The notes under the pieces are model-generated. The model was given only the letters and a program-made list of their open reading frames with translations, was not told the origin of the DNA and did no database searches. The translations under genes and the position numbers were made by a program. A DNA stretch of 64,000 bases, taken from Lachnospiraceae bacterium (lineage in GTDB: Bacteria; Bacillota; Clostridia; Lachnospirales; Lachnospiraceae). The stretch covers positions 31,533 through 95,532 of the forward strand of contig JAIKVW010000041.1 of assembly GCA_024685315.1 (NCBI GenBank), in the 5' to 3' direction. Below, piece by piece: positions 61,025 through 64,000 of the stretch; position 1 is the stretch's first letter; each line of letters opens with the position of its first letter.

Positions 61025-62566
61025 TTAGTTTTCCGCGGCCCTAAATACATAGAAACTTTCAACAGACCCGTCTTCCGTAAGGCGGGTCTTATATTTTTTC
61101 ACGGCCTTAGAGGGATACTGGTAATTGCTGTGGGTGTCGTCTGGCAGCAGGTATACCGCGCCTTCAGACAGCGATTCTTCAAGGCACTCCGCAGCTGTCT
61201 TCGTCCCGAGGTTCCCGTTCAGGAACATGTCGAGATATTTGTGATACATACCTAGCGGATTAAAGAAGAACGCAGCCTGGTTGTCAAGGATGTAAACCTC
61301 ATGCCCGAGGGAGGTCTCGCTCTCAATGAACTCATCAACCGCGACGATCTCCGAAGCCCTTTCGCTATCCATGAAAATCCCTTCATAGCAGGGGATGTCC
61401 GTCTGAAATTCCAGCCTGTTTATAATGTCTGCAGGATTGATGGAAAGGAGATATACAGCTGCGGCGAGGCACGCGAGCCAGGCCGCGCCGTCAATGATCC
61501 TCGGAAGCCTGCCTTCGGGCCTCGTAAGGGCGATATCATTAACAACAGCTGCCGCGATGATCATGAATGGGATAAATGAGCAGGCCACGTGGAAGAAATT
61601 GGCCAGGGGGACCATGTTGATAAGCCCGGCCAGGGAATAGACCAGAACGATCAGGGTCATTCTGCCGTAGGGGCCCTTTACCCGGAAACTGCGGATCAGC
61701 CCGAGCACTGCGCACAGAGGAAGCGAAACGCCCAGTATGAAGAATCCCGCATTCTCCTTCATCATGGAGAAATATGAATATTTGGAACTGAATTCACCGA
61801 TCCCCGCGACGCACATATCCCAGAAATCTCCGAAAGTGCCGGTCGCGAAGAGGAAGACCGCGAAGATCAGGCAGGGGATCATCGAGAATAAAAAACGCGA
61901 AACAGCCGCTTTTAAAGCGGCTTTCCTTGATCCGCCGCAGGAGCGGAGGATAATGTATCCGCAGACCCAGCATCCTGCGGCGACAAAAGCCCCGTAGGTC
62001 TGCTTGCTGAGTATCGCGAGCCCGCAGATCACACCGGTGAGCGCGTGAATGGCAAGCGGCGGCTCGTCCGCTCTGGCTGGAAGGCAGGCGGCCTCGCGGC
62101 CGTCCTGGCTTGTGCAGCGCGCAAGGCATTCGATATCCTTTCTTATGGAGAGCATCATCACGAAGAGGATGAAGTCCGAATATTCGAAGAAAATATTGGT
62201 GTAAAAGAACATGAACATCCCGAGAGGCGGCACAACGGAGAGCTGCCTGTTGACTCCAAGCGCCCGGCAGCTGCGGTACATGTTCCAGGCGGTCCCGGTG
62301 AAGAGCGCCGCGCCGGCCAGCCTCATGACAAGCACGTGCTGCCCAAAGATCATGAAGAGCGTTCCGTTAACGAATGCGGAAAAGGGCGTCTGGAGCATGT
62401 TGAAGTCCCGGTAGGGCAGCAGCCCCTTCGCGACGCAGGTCCCGAAGGTGAAGTTCCACATTTCGTCAACATTCGCGAGCTCACGGAAAAAACAGGATGC
62501 AAAGGACACTGCTGCGAAAAGCAGCAGCACTAGAGCGTCCTTTTTCTGCATCCTGTTACTGTTCAT
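61025..62566 (-). CDS. Multi-helix membrane glycosyltransferase-like protein (GT39/ArnT type)
   Basis: A 513-residue protein with about eleven to thirteen membrane helices and an early extracellular loop (FRELANVDEMWNFTFGTCVAKGLLPYRDFNMLQTPFSAFVNG) carrying the D/E motif that in GT39-family enzymes binds the polyprenyl-phosphate sugar. A C-terminal soluble domain (about 400-513) follows. It probably transfers a sugar at the outer face. It is 21 bp downstream of the serpin gene, which may indicate one transcript. Confidence 0.75.
   Translation of the reverse strand: MNSNRMQKKDALVLLLFAAVSFASCFFRELANVDEMWNFTFGTCVAKGLLPYRDFNMLQTPFSAFVNGTLFMIFGQHVLVMRLAGAALFTGTAWNMYRSCRALGVNRQLSVVPPLGMFMFFYTNIFFEYSDFILFVMMLSIRKDIECLARCTSQDGREAACLPARADEPPLAIHALTGVICGLAILSKQTYGAFVAAGCWVCGYIILRSCGGSRKAALKAAVSRFLFSMIPCLIFAVFLFATGTFGDFWDMCVAGIGEFSSKYSYFSMMKENAGFFILGVSLPLCAVLGLIRSFRVKGPYGRMTLIVLVYSLAGLINMVPLANFFHVACSFIPFMIIAAAVVNDIALTRPEGRLPRIIDGAAWLACLAAAVYLLSINPADIINRLEFQTDIPCYEGIFMDSERASEIVAVDEFIESETSLGHEVYILDNQAAFFFNPLGMYHKYLDMFLNGNLGTKTAAECLEESLSEGAVYLLPDDTHSNYQYPSKAVKKYKTRLTEDGSVESFYVFRAAEN
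61064..61099 (+). terminator. Plus-strand terminator inside the convergent gene's end
   Basis: Stem AGACCCGTCTT/AAGGCGGGTCT (11 bp, one G-T) with a CCGT loop, then TATATTTTTT. It ends the GtrB-like operon while lying inside the 3' coding part of the opposite-strand gene. Confidence 0.75.
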
Positions 62567-62587
62567 TGTTCCTATTCCTTAAATGTT

Positions 62588-63904
62588 TTAAAGGTCATTT
62601 ACCAGTCCGGTGAAAAGAATGGTCCCGGACCCGGTGTCGCGGATCACATATATAAAGGGCCGGTCAACTATGAAGTCTATGCCTCCCTCAGTCAGCATTC
62701 CGGTCGCTTTCATCGCGATCTCCGTGACTGCGGCGGCGCGGCTCCCTTCCTCGTCAACTTCGATCCGGGCCCTGTGGGCGATCGAGCTTATACAGAGCTC
62801 ATCGGACAGAGAGCTGAAATCCGCATCTGAAGAGAAGCATATCCCGAGCCCTATATTGATCAGGCAGTTATCCAGGTCTTCAAAAGTAAGGTCCATGGTA
62901 AATTTCGGGAGCTGGAGCGTCCTGATCAGCTGCTCATCTACGGTCGAAAGCGATTCGAACAGCTGGTCAGAGTTCAATTCGGTAAAAGCGCTGACGATAT
63001 CCTCGCCTTCGGGGGCAAGGAAAATATCCATCTCGGCCCCTCCGATGTACGGAAGCGCGATCCCGGTAAGTTCTGAGGAATCATTCCTTACGGTAATGCA
63101 GCGGGCCCAGATATCCGAGCTGTGCATCATGGGCACCGAAACCGTTGCGGAAGCTCCGTAGAAATCACTGTCGAAAGTGTTCTGGGCAGAGAACTTCTCC
63201 TGCCATTCTCCATAGAAATATACCGCGTTGAGAAAGTCTGCTACGGTCTCAGGGCCGGAGATCGACTTGTAGTCCGGGATCATTTCGTTCGTGTGCTCTT
63301 TTACCCAGGCGGAGATCTCCTCCCTGACCTTATCAATATTTCCGGCGAAGTCCGCGGTCAGGATCTCTGCCCCGAAATATTTCTCGAGGGGAGCCGCGAC
63401 CTTCTCTTCATAATCGCCGCTTAAAGTGAGGCCTTCGGCCAGCCAGAGAGAGTTGGCACAGATGAACTGCGCATCATCCTCCCGGCCTTCTTTTACGGCA
63501 TAGTTCTCGATGAAAGCCTGCAGATCCTCGCAGTACTGAGTGAGGTCATCGATACCAAGCACTTCCTCGATAGCAGCCTTTGTATCGCCGTTCGCGGCAA
63601 TATCTGCCATGGCGAGGGCGGTGCTGATGCTGAAAGGCGAGTAGAAAAGGTTGCTGCCTTTATATTGCGCCGCCTCGGAAAAGAGCTTCCAGTTGAACTG
63701 GTTGACAGATGCGGCAAATGTATCGCTCACCGAAGCGGAAGGGGGTTCCGCGGTCTCGGTCTCCGAGGACTCAGTTTCAGAGGAGATCTCCGAGGCCTCT
63801 ACTGTTTCTGCAGATGTCCGGCTCTGGGACGAGCTGCTTCCGGAGCTGCAGCCCGCGAGAAGCATTGCCGCGCATATGATGGCGGCGGTCAGTCTTTTCT
63901 TCAT
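62588..63904 (-). CDS. Lipoprotein serpin (serine/cysteine protease inhibitor)
   Basis: A 438-residue serpin. The signal MKKRLTAAIICAAMLLAGC ends in a lipobox Cys, followed by a Ser/Thr/Glu-rich linker (about 20-60). The serpin core starts FNWKLFSEAAQYKGSNLFYSPFSISTALAMADIAANGDT and has DFLNAVYFYGEWQEKF and the breach/hinge EVDEEGSRAAAVTEIAMKATGM, a small-residue hinge compatible with inhibition. It ends FIVDRPFIYVIRDTGSGTILFTGLVNDL. Serpins trap proteases by a reactive loop; target unknown. The loop lies about residues 385-400. GGAGGTTTTTTGG precedes the ATG. Confidence 0.95.
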   Translation of the reverse strand: MKKRLTAAIICAAMLLAGCSSGSSSSQSRTSAETVEASEISSETESSETETAEPPSASVSDTFAASVNQFNWKLFSEAAQYKGSNLFYSPFSISTALAMADIAANGDTKAAIEEVLGIDDLTQYCEDLQAFIENYAVKEGREDDAQFICANSLWLAEGLTLSGDYEEKVAAPLEKYFGAEILTADFAGNIDKVREEISAWVKEHTNEMIPDYKSISGPETVADFLNAVYFYGEWQEKFSAQNTFDSDFYGASATVSVPMMHSSDIWARCITVRNDSSELTGIALPYIGGAEMDIFLAPEGEDIVSAFTELNSDQLFESLSTVDEQLIRTLQLPKFTMDLTFEDLDNCLINIGLGICFSSDADFSSLSDELCISSIAHRARIEVDEEGSRAAAVTEIAMKATGMLTEGGIDFIVDRPFIYVIRDTGSGTILFTGLVNDL

Positions 63905-64000
63905 CCAAAAAACCTCCTTAAAAGGACAGTAACACAAAAACATTATATTTATTATACGAACAAATGAGAATATTTTATTGACTTAATTGATAAAACAGTC

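Overview
The window looks like chromosome from an anaerobic, low-oxygen-adapted Firmicute of the class Clostridia, most probably a Lachnospiraceae-like gut or rumen bacterium. The grounds are clear AGGAGG ribosome-binding sites, sigma-A promoters of the TTGACA-N17-TATAAT type, ATG/TTG/GTG starts, an acetate kinase and a glycyl-radical enzyme with its radical-SAM activase, the rqcP-divIC-tilS-hpt-ftsH housekeeping block of Firmicutes, sortase B, lipoproteins and giant S-layer-homology (SLH) surface proteins. Base composition looks balanced (roughly half G+C by eye). The yabP, yabQ and spoIIE sporulation genes that normally interrupt the rqcP-divIC-tilS block are absent, which hints at a non-sporulating lineage. 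I see no prophage, CRISPR array, rRNA or intact insertion sequence.

Layout. 1-4.4 kb: tail of an Rrf2 regulator, an old-yellow-enzyme-type reductase, tRNA-Leu, a sirtuin, a lipoprotein and a sortase B. 4.7-11.4 kb: ackA, ftsW-like gene, a lipoprotein with a cystatin-like motif, citrate synthase, and a metallo-beta-lactamase-fold protein whose metal ligands are partly lost. 11.4-19.1 kb: hup, rqcP, divIC, tilS, hpt, ftsH, a cytoplasmic GH13 enzyme and a hotdog thioesterase. 19.1-31 kb is the metabolic island: glycyl-radical activase, PucR-type regulator, glycyl-radical enzyme with an unusual GCVDGN active-site loop, a MatC-like carboxylate carrier, then an OFA-type MFS transporter, a CoA-transferase, a PadR regulator and an acyl-CoA dehydrogenase. 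Three promoters in this last part carry the same 16-bp operator ATGTT-N6-AACAT, which ties MFS-CoA-transferase, padR and the dehydrogenase into one predicted PadR regulon.

31-37.5 kb: a DUF4037 nucleotidyltransferase-like protein, a DUF4125 protein and a convergent TPR protein, a MATE pump, a Nudix hydrolase, a dimethylarginine-hydrolase-type enzyme and a Phe-Gly-Gly tRNA cluster. 37.5-45.6 kb: AEC transporter, MntP, a Cys-rich protein, a small ORF, a second PucR regulator, an AlbA_2 protein, a second ftsH preceded by a CIRCE element, an XRE/membrane-protein pair and a VanH-like dehydrogenase. 45.6-57 kb: two giant secreted proteins (1923 and 1770 residues) that share almost the same Ig-like/SLH tail. 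57-64 kb: a lysoplasmalogenase-type membrane protein, a Na/phosphate cotransporter, glycosyltransferases and a lipoprotein serpin.

A small dispersed intergenic repeat with inverted ends occurs at four places (about 1.65, 12.0, 28.9 and 35.2 kb). Functional assignments rest on recognised motifs read by eye; no database search was possible.
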